A DNA stretch of 64,000 bases from Lytechinus pictus (Eukaryota; Echinodermata; Echinoidea; Temnopleuroida; Toxopneustidae): the NCBI RefSeq assembly GCF_037042905.1, contig NC_087247.1, positions 76,616,420 through 76,680,419 on the forward strand, written 5' to 3'. The translations under genes and the position numbers were made by a program. Below are positions 1-11,931 of this stretch, in pieces. Under the pieces are notes generated by a model. That model was not told the origin of the DNA, made no database searches, and saw nothing but the letters and a program-made list of their open reading frames with translations. Numbering within the stretch: position 1 is the stretch's first letter; the number at the start of each line of letters is the position of its first letter.

Positions 1-1900
1 CCACTCTTTGTTATGTCACTGTCTAAAATTGGATTTCAACTTTGAGAATTTGAATTTCTAATCCAAAGGGATAAGACAAAAATATTTGCAGATTACTTAT
101 TTCAAAGTATTTTTACCTAACTCCCCAACTCTGCTCTAGCTGCACTGCACGTTGCCCAACGGCCTTCCACCAAAGGGCCAGGCCGACTCGCCCCGTGAGC
201 AAGTGACCTCGTTCGCGTAAGTTCACCCGAAGCCATGACTAAATTCTGACCATAAACATCACCTAACTAATTACTCTCTGACAATATTTCAAAGTATGTT
301 TTATTACAGTCGATCCTTTGGGCCATTAAACGATAATATTTCCAATGTTATCATGACAAACAATTTTAATGAGATAGTGGCATTGTAGAAAAAACAAATT
401 TATAAGCACGAAATGGCACCAGATATATCATCAAACATACAGCGCAGCGTTCGGGACTGGTGAGTGGTACGGCTCGCTTGGAGTTTTCGCCCCGACGAAT
501 TCGGCGAAAACGTTACCATTGCGCCGTGCGAATGTTCAATCTACGGCTCTCAATCAGAGACTTGAATGTCTCTTTTCGCATTATCGAAAATGTATCATAG
601 ACTTTGTTTGATTTGTTTACAAGTAAGTTGCATATCCGTCGTGATAATTAGGAAAATCCACAATGTCTTCTTCTAATTCTGTAAAAATTACGTCTTCAAA
701 GTGCCTGTGTCAGAAAATTGCCGAAAATCGTAAAAACTTGCCTAAAATTTCTCTTTTTGAAAGTTCATCCATGGTCTGGAAAAAAATGTTATAACTTATG
801 TAGACATATACCGTGAACAAATGCATCCTCGATCACTAAAATGAAGTATTTGCTAAGATTTTGTATCTCAGGCCGCGTTACCATGGCAACTTGTAAAAAT
901 CCTTATTTTTTAAGAATAAAATTCTGGTTTTAAGGGTCATTTTAGAGACATAAAACTTACCCTATTTTGAAGTATTGGGTTTAAATTTCACATAAAACTG
1001 AATTATCTATGTTTATACTTTCGTATATGAATATTCATATTTCTTGTAGAATCTTAGTTTTTGATTGGTCAATGTTTCAGTCACGGCTAATGACTGAGTA
1101 TAAAAAAATTTGAAAATGCGCATTTGATCGGCAACCAACAAGCAAGATGGCGGAACACATTAAGTTGGCGCTATGCACGTACGTGGTTATTGTACTTGAA
1201 TAGATGGAGTAGAAATTAGATATTGAATTCATTTATATCCAAGTTCAACTCACAGTCACACCCACACAAACACACCCAAATCCAAAATTCTAAGCATGAA
1301 AAAAATAACTTAAAAAATCATACAATATTAAATAAGTAATAATCCATTAATAAGTGAACAGGTACATGTATTCCTCAAAATAAAAAAACGTAGCATTTGA
1401 AAAGAGCCCCCGAAATGCAAAAAGGAGCCCCCAAAATTTTACAAAAAAATGAAAATGGAACCCCCCAAAAAAATCATTAATTTTTTCCCTGGCTTACTAT
1501 GAATAATGTTTCTTTTTATATTAATTTTCCCTGGTGTACAGCTAAGAATGAGTTCTATGCTAATTACGTGGCTGTTACTTTGAGTATTAAGGGAAAATAT
1601 ACATTGGGGCCGGCTTGGGACGATATACTCCCGGCCCCCAAAATGTTCAAAAGCATGGCCCTACGCAGCAGTTGCCCCCCCCCTCCCTGGAATTTTTAAA
1701 AATTTTCATATCCACTGAAAGTGTGCATGAAAACTTTCAGTTTCACTTTCAAAAAAGCAAATTTTGTTTAGTATACACTGTTTACTATGTAATTATTCAA
1801 CTTTATATGGCAAATAATAAAACCCACTTTACAGAGGGATATTATATTTCAAAACAAGTATTTTGACTGTTGAATTCTATCTTGTGTATATGCATTTTCC
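1..1900. other. Upstream non-coding stretch
   Basis: No convincing exon was recognised here. The sequence is AT-rich, with a short hairpin of GTTTTCGCC and GGCGAAAAC near 483-513 and a CA-rich simple run near 1250-1280. A CAAGATGGCGGA string at 1143 resembles a strong start context, but the frame behind it closes after 17 codons and no supported donor follows. The short open frames between 1499 and 1866 show no recognisable domain. Confidence 0.5.
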
Positions 1901-1904
1901 TGAG

Positions 1905-2395
1905 ATGAATGGAGATGATGAGAAAAATTGAGATGTTGAGGGGGATGGAAATGAGAGGAATAGAGTTGATGAGGGTGATGGAGATAATGGGAGGAATGGA
2001 GGTGATGAGGGTGATTGAGATGAGGGATGGAGGGGATCGGAGGATGGAGATGAGAGATGAAAGGATAGAGTGATGGAGATGGTAAGACGAGGGATGGAGA
2101 TGATGAGGAAGGGAGATGATAAGAGGAGAGATGTAGATGAAAGGGATACATATAGATAAGAGGAGTGATGGAGATGAAAGGGGCATGATCATTACTATCG
2201 TCATCACTCATCAACATTACCATCAACATTAACATCACCATTGCTATCATCTTTATTGTCATCATCAACCTCATCACCACCAACATCATCACAACCATCG
2301 ATACCATCACCACCATTACACCACACTTGTCACCATCAGCAGCACCAACACAATCATCATCCTCATCACCACCAAAGTCATCTTGATCATCTTCA
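1905..2395. repeat. GATGGA / CAT-type simple-sequence tract
   Basis: The first part (to about 2180) is purine-rich, with irregular GATGGA and GATGAGG units. The second part is an irregular ATC/CAT/CAC tract. Open frames on both strands are low-complexity products rich in His, Ser, Pro and Met, which is the expected artefact of trinucleotide-like repeats. Confidence 0.8.
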
Positions 2396-2690
2396 TGATT
2401 ATTTCATCCAAATCAGAAAAAAAGGGAAAAGACTACTCTTCTTTTATCTTTTCTGTATATCTTTAATTTGCATGAAACCACCTTGCACCTTGGAAAATCA
2501 CACCAGGAAATTACATAAAAATATAACACACTGAAAATCTAATACTCAATTGGCATTTTGAAAACATTGCAAAATTACAAACATTTGTGAAATAAATACT
2601 TAGTCCAAGTTTTGATATATTGCCACATCATTCTTGAATTACAATACAGTAATGGCCCAAATGAATAATTATTATTGTTAATTATTAGCT

Positions 2691-2945
2691 GGTGTTTTTC
2701 TGGTTGCCTGAGTCGAGCTCTACTTGTAAGGCTACCTGGTTTCCCCAACTAGGCCATCGGGTTATCCTTTGGGGTCAATTGAAATGATATTTTTTCCAAG
2801 AAAATGCATTAATTGCCCTTTTAATTTGTCTCATTCATGCCCCCTAAATGTGCATGTGCCAGGCCAAGCTAGTGTTTTCCTGGTTGCCCAAGTTGAGCTC
2901 TATTCATAAGGCTACCTGGTTGCCCCAGCTGGGCTGTTGCCCTGG
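2691..2945. repeat. Direct duplication of a ~70-bp segment, offset 180 bp
   Basis: Two copies (2691-2760 and 2871-2940) share the blocks CTGGTTGCC, GAGCTCTA and AAGGCTACCTGGTT. They differ at scattered bases. The nature of the parent repeat is unknown. Confidence 0.65.
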
Positions 2946-3306
2946 GGACACTTGAAAAGAACACATTTCAACCAAAAACAAGGTAAACCACCAGTCTCGC
3001 CTGATATCACAATCAAACTACAGTGTATGCAATATGATCTTTTGACCTTATTATCCTCCTGGACATGCATATGGTATTTAATCCCCAATGGTTATCTGAA
3101 CCAAGTGTAAACACAACTGATGCAAAAACAAAGAAATGAGAGCAATTTGAATTGATGACCCTCATGGACATGCATATTTTGGGGCATGCAATAAACTTTC
3201 TGTGAGCTATCAAAGTTCTAATCTTAAGCATTTGAAATAGACAATTTAAAATATGTGAAAATATTTCACCTGAAAAAGTAAATGAGGAACATTTGATGCT
3301 TCCTGA

Positions 3307-3907
3307 TTAAAGGGGAATCCAGCCTTGGCCATAAAATGTTGTGTTGGGAAGGAGAAAAATAAATTAAACAGAATGGTGAAAGTTTGAAAGAAATCGGACA
3401 AGCAATAAGAAAGTTATAGCTGCTTTAAAATTGAGATCACTAATACTATGTAGATTTTAAATTGGCAACTGAGTGAGTAAATTATGACAAGGGGCAAGGA
3501 CAACTTTCCCATAGGCCATGTACTTTATTATCAGGGATTTGTGGTTTTTTCCGGAAGTACCCATTCCCCTGGGGCGGTAATCTAAATATAACCCAGGTAG
3601 TATATTGTTTTATGTCCTCATGAAAGAAAAATATTATTTGAAATAACACTTTTGGGAAAAATGACATTTTAGCCAAAATATGTATTGGAGTACATGGAAG
3701 AGTAGTCCTTTCTACATCACTATGACATCCCATATGCGGCCAATTTGAAGTCTCCATGGGAATAGTGATTACCAATATTTACAACTTTAAAAATTCATAA
3801 CTTTCTTGTTGTTTGTCCAATATTGTTCAAACTTTCATCTATCAACTTGTCTGATTTTTCTTTTCCCTACAAAAACAAGTTTTTATTTGGGTTGGATTCC
3901 CCTTTAA
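3307..3907. mobile_element. TTAA-flanked foldback MITE, family GGGGAATCCA
   Basis: The ends are TTAAAGGGGAATCCAGCC and GGTTGGATTCCCCTTTAA, which form terminal inverted repeats directly inside TTAA. The arms extend inward with imperfect pairing; both contain a block resembling AATCGGACAAG-AATAAGAAAGTTAT. The length is 601 bp and no transposase frame is seen. TTAA target sites are typical of piggyBac and Kolobok superfamilies, so a non-autonomous relative of one of those is inferred. Confidence 0.75.
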
Positions 3908-4045
3908 ATGGTGTTTTTTTTGTAAGGACTGTTTGGATTAAAAAATCATTGAAGATACATGTAGTCTGTGAAAGAAACTAAATCTGATAAAAGTTAATTT
4001 CAAATACTTGTATTCATGTGAAATTCTTAGTAATAATGTGCTCTT

Positions 4046-4804
4046 TTAACCCTTATTCTCCGGGGGGGGGGGGGCATTATGGCCTCCCCTCGACAATTTT
4101 CGCAATATATCTGCTGCGCAATTTTTTTTTACCTTGCCGCTCACTGACTTTACTTTCAAGTCTCGCGCAAATTTTGAGACTAAATTTGTGACGCCCGGGT
4201 ACGCAGTTACGACATTACACAACATTATGTAAGTGCATGTCAGACCCCAAATTGCTCATAAACGTTATTTCATGTACAAATCCAATGCAGATTGTGTATT
4301 AGCCAAAATTCATAAATGTATCATTATTTCTACTTTTACTGATTAAACTTAATTAATTTTGCCTTGTTCATGATCAGAATTAAGTCTGGAACTATTTCCA
4401 TCGAAAAAACAAAAAGTAAAAAACAAAAAAATACATAAGAAATTAAAAAAACAATAAAATACATAAGAAATCGGTCTTGGTACCAGAATTGTTTTCATTC
4501 ACAATTGTTAGGAATGCTATAAAGAATATTTTCACCAAAAAATAGCATTCTATTAGCTTTATTTAGTGAATCAGAGCAAAAAGTATGATTTCATGAATAA
4601 ATTAGCATAATTAATTCATATAAATAAAAATATATGAATTCAGTGAAATTTACCAATGCAACTGCGTAGATTATGTCATTCTCTACCATCATGCAAATTT
4701 TTGTTGTGATCGCGCAATCTGCGGCTGAGATCTTAAGGGGGGCCATAATGGCCCCCCCTCCGGGAATGACAAGAATAAAAATACCCCGGGAGATTTAGGG
4801 TTAA
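4046..4804. mobile_element. TTAA-flanked element with G-run ends, copy 1
   Basis: It begins TTAACCCTTATTCTCCGG followed by a G run, and ends CCGGGAGATTTAGGGTTAA. A second inverted pair, CATTATGGCC and GGCCATAATGG, sits just inside. Near the right end is a GATCGCGCAATCTGCGG block that recurs in the copy at 55437. The terminal TTAA is shared with the neighbouring copy at 4801. No transposase frame is present. Confidence 0.7.
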
Positions 4805-5436
4805 CCCTAAAACCCCGGGGGGGGGGGGTGAATGAACCCCCTCCCTCAACATATTCCACAACCATTCCGCTGTGCGAAATTTTACGACCGTGCTGCTCGC
4901 CGACTTTTTACTTTGAAGTCTTGCACATCTTTTGAGATCAAATTTACGATGCCTGGGCATGCTGTTGGAAAATTACTCAACACTCCAAAACATGATTTTG
5001 TGTACAAAGTCAATGTTGAGTTTTCTCATCTTCTTCATATGGACATGATTATTTTTACTTTCATCAGCTGAAATTACTTGATTTCAACATAATTATGCTT
5101 CAAAAAATGTTCTGCTATAAATTTGGCAAAAAAAATCTTGAAAAAAAAGATATACATAAGAAATTCATAAAACAATAAAATACATAAATTCATTTTCAAT
5201 CTAGGATTTTTTTTTCATTTTGATTGTTAGCAATGGTATAAAAGTATGATTTATGCAGAAATTAGCATAATTAATTAATATAAAAGATCTGACAATTTCG
5301 GAAAAATCAACCAAACAGCATTGCACATGACATCCCCCACTATTATCATACCAATTTTCAAGGCATTAATGCGATCATTGGCAGAGATCTCAAGGGAGGT
5401 TGATTCAACCCCACCCCCTGTAAAAAAAAGTGTTAA
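4801..5436. mobile_element. TTAA-flanked element with G-run ends, copy 2 (degenerate right end)
   Basis: The left end is TTAACCCTAAAACCCCGG with a long G run. The right end is decayed (CCCCACCCCCTG followed by an A run and GTTAA). Internally it shares with copy 1 the 'TTTTACTTTGAAGTCTTGCAC' type block, the AATACATAAGAAAT block and the terminal GAGATCT-AAGG block. It abuts copy 1 at a single shared TTAA, so one copy inserted at the end of the other. Confidence 0.6.
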
Positions 5437-5489
5437 AAAGAAGACACAAATAAATAATGAAATTCTTACTTGTACATTACAGAAAATAC

Positions 5490-6090
5490 CTGTTCTAGAG
5501 CAAGTCCACTGTACAACAAAAAGTTAATGTGAATGGATAGAGAAAAATAAAACGTGCATGACACTGAAAACGTCAAAATAGGATGTAAAATAAGAAATTA
5601 ATTACTCGCAAAAATCACTTATATGCACAAAACAGGTGATATGCAAACAAGTCTATGACGTCACACACTCACTCTTTCTTCTGTATATCACTATATGAAA
5701 TATATTATAATACTTGATTTTTTACAGAATTCACAATTATGAGAAAACTCTTCATCGAATTGAGTACAGGTTGCCACAATGGCTTTTTACACAAGTTTCA
5801 GGGAGACATCAAACCATACATACACCTGTATTACTATTAGCCATTATGAGAAAAAAAAATTATATTTCATGATATATTACAAAAAAGAAACAGTGAGTGG
5901 AGAACGTCACTTGGTCACTCGTTTGCATAATGACCAGGATGTGCATCTGTTTTGTGAAAATAAGCGAAACTTCAAGATGTCAGAACTTTCTCATTTTACA
6001 TCAAATTTCGATAAAATTTTCAGTGTTATGCTCATTGGAGTTTTCTCTATTATATCAAAATAAACTTTTTGTTGGGGTGGACTTGCCCAT
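5490..6090. mobile_element. Foldback MITE, family AAGTCCACC, copy 1
   Basis: The arms read GCAAGTCCACTGTACAAC at the left and GTTGGGGTGGACTTGCCC at the right. The interior has the family blocks ACTGAAAACGTC, GGATGTAAAATAAGAAA, GTGAGTGGA and CGAAACTTCAAGATGTCA. It is related to the copies at 12171, 15925 and 61828. It interrupts the transposase remnant at 6091-7772 just after the catalytic-Asp region. The exact borders are uncertain by a few bases. Confidence 0.65.
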
Positions 6091-7772
6091 CAAGAAAGTA
6101 CAAAGCTTGTTTCTCTCCAAGATATGTAGACATGGGTCCCATCGAACACACCTATGACTCTTGAATTCCTGTAGTACTGTACTGGTACTCAAACAGTTGT
6201 TGTTGGGTAGCCTCAATCTCAAGTTCTCACAAAACCTTTCTTCTTGCTATGGCTTGCAAAACATCTGATCACTCAACAAACAGATGATTGCAACACTGAT
6301 GCCTCATCACCCTGTATTCCCTGAAATTATCCTGTAAATGAAGATATATTGCCAGAAGTTGCACCTTACTCTGTTTTTTTATAGTTATTTTTAAGATGAC
6401 AAAGAGAAAACAAGAAATAAATATTTTATTGTCTTTATATCTAAAGAATAAAAAAAATGTTTTGATCCCATATGGAATCCTTTAAATATCATAGAACTCA
6501 GTTTAACATTACTTTACTGGTCTAAAGGCTACACCTTTCCCAACCCCATAAACATTTGTGTGACAAACATACATTGAGCAAAGCAGATGCAATACCTTTT
6601 TTCAAATAACCAAGATAATGATACAACCTAAATGTAAAGTATGGATTTTGGAAGAATCTGTCCACAATGGATGACAAAACTTCTAGTTCTAATATACATT
6701 TCTGATTGTATTTTCTATATTTTTCAAAAAAAAAAATCATATGCTCACTTCATTGTGAATTAAAAATGGGCAGTTACCAAAATTTATTATCACTTTTTAC
6801 ATTGAGTTCTATTTCTTTTTACAGCAACATCACTAATATTTGCATACACTAGGCTTGTCTTGAGATGTTTATGTCCTAACTTTCTTATTTAAAAAAATAC
6901 TTACAGCATACAAACGCAGAATTGTCAATACTTGCAGAAACAAAGGTAGTCGATCACTAGGCCCTTTGTCCCTCCTCAGGCTCAGATCACCTTCAAGCAT
7001 GATGATGAGGTAGTGTGTGGTCTCTTTTGAAAAGCAATACTGTGCTTGAAAGCTTCATCTTCGTACAAGTCACAATGGTTCCTCCTGCCAATGACTCCTA
7101 ACTGCAGTTCTGGTTGGCTTATTCCTATTGAGTTAGACTAGAGTAAGAAGCAAAAGAAAATATTTAAACAACATTGAAAAAAAACAAAACTATGTATTCT
7201 TAACTACCTTTACTGCATATTGTCAAAATTTATTGGCCTACCTTTTGAGAAATCTGCTTATTTGGTCAGTTGACTTATTAATTCCTTAATTTGCCACAAC
7301 CTAATCACATCGTCATTCTCATAAATATAAATTGATCAACTGGATCTACAAAATATTCGACATTTAGGCATGTACTCTATTAGACAGGAATAACCGTTGT
7401 TTCTGGGGATTTCCTTAACAATTTCGGACATTTCACTATAATCCTTACTCAGTTCAGCGGAACCAAAATATAGAGACTGACGCTTTTGGTCTAGTACTCT
7501 ATGACCATTGATCATGTGACACAGAATTCAGATTATTTCATTAATTGTCAGATGTGTACGTCAACCAAGTTTGAAATTGATCAAAATAAGTGGTTCTTTA
7601 TCATGACAACAAATTTTATGATAACAATTTTTTTAGACGGTGACAAAGAACATTTTTAGAAAATAGACAATAGCCCACATAGAAACAACAAAAATGAACA
7701 TACCTCTCTAACAATCCTCCTTTCATAGTCTCTTAGGACAGCCTGTGCATGTTGTAAGATGTTTTCATCCAT
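6091..7772 (-). pseudogene. Decayed PIF/Harbinger (HARBI1-like) transposase gene
   Basis: Three minus-strand pieces look like exons of a DDE transposase. Exon 1 (7772-7704) starts MDENILQHAQAVLRDYERR and ends at a GTATGT donor. Exon 2 (7101-6905) follows a CTGCAG acceptor, encodes GRRNHCDLYEDEAFKHSIAF and, after one frameshift, LEGDLSLRRDKGPSDRLPL and FLQVLTILRLYA, then a GTAAGT donor. Exon 3 (6331 down to ~6091) carries GDEASVLQSSVC, AIARRK, EATQQQLFEYQY and VIGVFDGTHVYI. These correspond to the family's helical N-terminal region, the 'GD..SVSQ.TVSR' segment and the first catalytic Asp in 'IG.IDGTH'. Frameshifts and stops show that it is dead. The rest of the catalytic domain is missing where a foldback MITE begins. 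The family assignment rests on motifs recalled, not searched. Confidence 0.7.
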
Positions 7773-9030
7773 TCAAAAATTTACTGAGGAAATAAACAAA
7801 GTAAAGGTAGATCTACATTAAATTACTTTTAAATCTAATGGACATAATTCAACATCTCTAAAATCTGCCAGATTAAACGATAGTATTTCCAACCAAAATG
7901 TTAATTCATATTATCATTTGTTAAAATAATTCATTCAATGAATTGTTCTATAGAATGGCGCTTCATAACATTGCTCATCGTATTGTAGCTACATCATATA
8001 AACAAACCGAGTCAAGCCTATTGTATTACGCAGGGTGAGCAAGGGATGGGAAGATTTTGCAATGGCCACTAGATCGGTCTGGTAAGAAACCTCTCATTTT
8101 TCATGTTTTCATTTTTAGGCCCTATGAAAATTAAAATATTTGTTATTCCTTTTATATGCTTTAGTTTAGGTGGTAAAAAGGTATGAAATTTAAATTAATT
8201 CAATTCAGTCTAACCAATTGGCAGTGATGTGGATATATTATTGAAGGGGATTCCATCAATGACAATTTTACCAACTTCAACACACACTGACACAGCCCTA
8301 AGCAGGCCTGCCCTAGCCTAGCGCGTGCCTAACAACTTGGGCTCCGGCTCCATGAAGACACTGTCAACTCAAAATTATAAAAATATCATCAGAGTCCTCG
8401 TCCTCGAGGCTAGATCTAGTTCCAACATTTCTCCAGTTGGATCTGAATAAGTGAATTTTGAAAAAAAATGTGAGCACTATTATTGGAGACAGGATCTACA
8501 AGCAATTAACAATGACTAGACACAGTTAGGAAGTGTTTTCCCATCCACTAAATTGACCCAACAAGGCAACATGCCCATTAAGTGATGCTGTTTAGATAAT
8601 TGTGCAGTTACTTTAATTTATTTACTAAAAAATCATATCAAACTAAGGTATAAATTAAGAATAACATTTTTTTGAATTTTGCACAATTGTGGTTGAAAGT
8701 CTGACTACTTTGGCGGCTTTGTCATGCATCACTTCTCCAGAGCTGAGCGATTCGGTACGGAGAGCTCTTCATAATCTTTTGACAGGACACAAAACTACAC
8801 GCGTGGGACTAGGAAATAACTTGCGTGCGATAATGCTTTTCCTGTCACAAGTCCACCGTTCCGCTCCTAACTCTGCATGCATTTACAGCATTAATTATAA
8901 TATTTCTTTACAAACAAATACATACAGACGAAGAAAAAAATATTCATCGTCGCTATAAAATGGTAAATTACTCATGATGTTCTCACAGCTCGGCAAATAC
9001 CGATATTAGACGCTTCGCTTCTTTTCTTTT
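7773..9030. other. No gene recognised
   Basis: An 89-codon open frame at 8689-8958 begins with GTG rather than ATG, ends at an ordinary stop and matches nothing I recognise. A short ATG plus GTAAG donor at 8058-8083 was tested as the missing AMT first exon, but joining it to exon A would give a stop codon. The region may contain the AMT promoter, but nothing in the sequence proves it. Confidence 0.4.
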
Positions 9031-9044
9031 CGTGCAAATCTATT

Positions 9045-9295
9045 TATCGTCGTCTATCTCCACTTGCTCAGCAATGTACCGAAATACTGTTCTGTGATTG
9101 GTCAATGTGCCTAAAAACCATGGTTTTTCAAAAACCCACGGTTTGAAACCACCTAAAACAGTTGACTCAAAATCATGCCGAAAACCCACGGTTGAAACCA
9201 TGGTTTCATTTGAAACCACCTGTGTGAATTGCAAAATCAGCAAAACCCACGGTTGAAACCATGGTTTCTGCAGAAACCACCTTGGTGAATTCGGG
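9045..9295. repeat. AAACCATGGTTT palindrome cluster
   Basis: The motif ACCCACGGTT(T)GAAACCA recurs at about 9136, 9184 and 9244. The self-complementary string AAACCATGGTTT occurs at about 9115, 9197 and 9257. This looks like the end of a foldback element, but a matching opposite end was not located. Confidence 0.55.
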
Positions 9296-9307
9296 CCTTA
9301 GAGTCTT

Positions 9308-9870
9308 AAGTAAATTTGATTCTTTAAATTATTTTTTCTTAATTAAAAATAGAGATTGAAAACTGAAAATTTTCTTACCATATTACTTTCCACCAATAGA
9401 GGGCGTACACAAAAATATCCCCCAAATTTTAGTTTTTGAGCGCTCTGGTGAATACAATTTTTTTTTCCTGGTTACTAATGAAAAATAAATTGCAAATGTA
9501 TGGAAATAAGTAATTTGGGTCACAAAAGTGACATTTTAATTATTTTTAAAGTTTGTGCTGTGTACAGCATTGGCATACCATAGTTCTACCTGTAGATTCC
9601 ACAGAGGCAGGATGGTTTCAGTGAGCAAGTGATTAAAAAATGAAAAATGTCTTGCCATATTACTTTCCACCAATAGAGGGCGTACACAAAAATATGCCCA
9701 AAATTCAAGTTTTTGAGCGCTCTGGTGAATACAAAAATTATTCCCAAGTTACTAATGAAAAATAAATTGCAACTGTATGAAAATTAGTAATTTTGGTCAC
9801 AAAAGTGATATTTTAATGATTTTTTAAAGTATGTGCTATGTACAGCATTGGCATACCATAGTCTACCTCG
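9308..9870. repeat. ~250-bp interspersed repeat, tandemly duplicated
   Basis: Two tandem copies (about 9375-9625 and 9640-9870) begin CCATATTACTTTCCACCAAT and share AGAGGGCGTACACAAAAATAT, GAGCGCTCTGGTGAATAC and GTACAGCATTGGCATACCAT. A third copy with the same 5' flank (TTAAGTAAATTT) is at 17120-17440. Confidence 0.8.
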
Positions 9871-10089
9871 AGCGAAGTTCTTGCAGGCTCCACTCCACTA
9901 CGCTCCACCTACCCGAACTTCGGGACGGTGAACTCGATCGGATATTCCGAGTGACAATAGTCGGATCAAAAACTGGTTTATTGTAAAAATTAAAGGAGAA
10001 TGAAACCTTTTATGTCATGAAAAGACTGGAAAAAACTCGCCATCGTGTTTACGTCGCCATCTTGATTTTATTGTCTTTCGCTTGGCGAC

Positions 10090-10150
10090 AGCATGCAAAT
10101 CGCGAGGTCAAAGGTCATTTTCAGGTTAACACTAAATTGTAAAGATAGCG
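10090..10150 (+). repeat. Diverged fragment of the 157-bp AGGTCA repeat
   Basis: CGAGGTCAAAGGTCATTTTC at about 10104 and the following CAGGTTAACACTAAA match the core of the 157-bp unit arrayed at 35990-45560. It carries the same AGGTCA-A-AGGTCA direct repeat. Confidence 0.6.
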
Positions 10151-10510
10151 CAAATGTGTTTGATTGTATTCATGAAGCTCCATACTTGCATCCTACTTTT
10201 TTTGGAAAAAACTGTCTTGGCCTTCTTGTCAAAATGCAATATTTTAATGCACAATGTCAGGTGTTCATTTCACAGAATCACAGTCTCCAAGGGGTCTTGC
10301 CCTCCATAAGGGAAGACCCCTGCCCTGGGCCAACCTTGGAGCTGGCTAGCTAATGCATCTGCTGGTAACAGTCAACAAGAGGTGGATGAATATTTCATTC
10401 CTCATTTTCTTGGTAGTTTTAAACTACAGAATACTTTCAAGGAAATACAATTATAGTCAGTGGATGGGAATTTCATAGATATTAGATGTGAAGAATTTCA
10501 GGAACTGTTA

Positions 10511-11587
10511 CAGTCAGTCCGCAAGCCCCTGTGTTAATGAGCAAATGAGCAAGATTTATCCAAGTCCTCTCGTGGCTGAATTCATGTCCCTGCAAAATCT
10601 CGTGAATTGTGAGACTTTCTTTCTCAAAGAATTTAACCACTTTCTCCTTGAGTAATATTGATTATTTTTGTACCATGGGCAAGAGTAAATGTTACTCTTT
10701 TATTTTGGTCATTTCTTTTCAATGAAATAGTTTGATAAATAAGTGATTTTTTTACCTGAAAAGATGCATCAAACAGAATTTTCTTCCTCGGTTTTCACTT
10801 GCAAACTGTGCAACATTTTGTGTTTTAGGCACCAACATTATTTATATCATCAGAAAGCTCAAACTCTATACTTTCTTACAATGTCACTCTTGATATGTGG
10901 CATCTTTTAGATGGGTCAGCAGCCAGCTTTTTCCATCAAGATGCAAGACGAGATTTCTGAAATTTCTGAGTAACATAAAATCCAGAGTTCTGATTTGCTG
11001 GATACGATTTTCAAAACAAACAGGCGCGGGTAATTTGAAGAGATTACCACATGGTGAGTGTGACCTTGCAGAGGCCCAGTGTGGGGAACATTGGAATTTG
11101 CATGGGTGTGTGGTCTATATGACCAATCAGAGCGCAGTATTCTTGTTTTTGAGCTGCAAAATGTACTTGGCCTTTGAAAAGCTGGCTGCTGACCCATCTT
11201 AAATACATCTTCTTATAAAAATTATATCATATTAAAGCTTAGATCTTCAGCTTTATCATGATCTAAAAATCATTTGTGCCCAAACAGAAATTAAGTGTGA
11301 AAACAACAACTTTTGTTGCATGAAAAAAAATATTTTGTTTCATGTTTTAGATCAAAAGTTTTTCCTATATTACAACATTCTTTTAAAAATCCAAACACAT
11401 GACCTAAAAGAATGATTCTTCTTCTTTACAAAGATACCAAAAACATGAAATTTGGTCAATATTTAGAGCAGCAATGGCTGAATAAAAAGAGGTGTTTTGG
11501 TTCGCACCAAGCTCATTAACTATGCAAAAACCCTCTAGTCATGAATATCACTTGGATAAAACTTTTTCAGGGCTTGCGGACTGACTG
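10511..11587. mobile_element. TIR element CAGTCAGTCCGCAAGCCC, 1.08 kb
   Basis: The left end is CAGTCAGTCCGCAAGCCCCT and the right end is GGGCTTGCGGACTGACTG, with a further paired block TTTATCCAAGT inside. The flanks are GTTA on both sides (10507-10510 and 11588-11591), a likely 4-bp target duplication. No transposase is recognised. A separate strong palindrome lies at its centre. Confidence 0.75.
10908..11203. mobile_element. Inner palindromic element (AGATGGGTCAGCAGCCAGC)
   Basis: The strings AGATGGGTCAGCAGCCAGCT and AGCTGGCTGCTGACCCATCT are exact reverse complements, about 295 bp apart outer edge to outer edge. They sit in the middle of the 10511-11587 element. This is either a nested foldback element or that element's own central hairpin. 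The overlapping open frames on the two strands here are products of the palindrome. Confidence 0.65.
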
Positions 11588-11711
11588 GTTAAATAATGCC
11601 CCTCCCCCCTGTCCAATGCCCCTGAATAATAAAAAGTGGTTAAATGATTTATAAAATAGATGTGACTCAGACCTACTTCAAGTAATTATATATCACTTGA
11701 CTTTTTTCCAG

Positions 11712-11931
11712 AGTGAATTAAAAAGGACTCCGCTATCAGACTTTCATAAGGAGCATGGTGCCAAGATGGTCCCTTTTGCTGGTTACTCCATGCCAGTTCA
11801 GTATAAATCTGGACTTGTAAAGGAGCACCTTCACTGTAGAACATCTGCAGCCATCTTTGATGTGTCACATATGCTTCAAAGCAGGATCTATGGAAAGGAC
11901 AGGATCAAGTTTATCGAGTCATTAACAGTTG
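11712..11931 (+). CDS. AMT: AMT exon A (N-terminal folate-binding fold)
   Basis: It follows a TTTTTTCCAG acceptor, encodes [16 protein letters not shown] onward through [19 protein letters not shown], and ends one base into a codon at a GTTTGT donor. It aligns with the first residues of the mature vertebrate protein. The mitochondrial presequence must therefore come from an upstream exon that was not found. Confidence 0.93.

Noticed and set aside
1143-1200. CAAGATGGCGGA with an ATG as a gene start
   Set aside because: The frame is only 17 codons and no supported donor or downstream exon was found.
8058-8083. ATGGCCACTAGATCGGTCTG followed by GTAAG as the missing first exon of AMT
   Set aside because: Joined to exon A it would make a stop codon immediately, and the other frames do not give an open phase-0 junction.
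10897-11202. Overlapping 101- and 93-codon open frames on opposite strands
   Set aside because: They arise from a palindromic element and no domain is seen.
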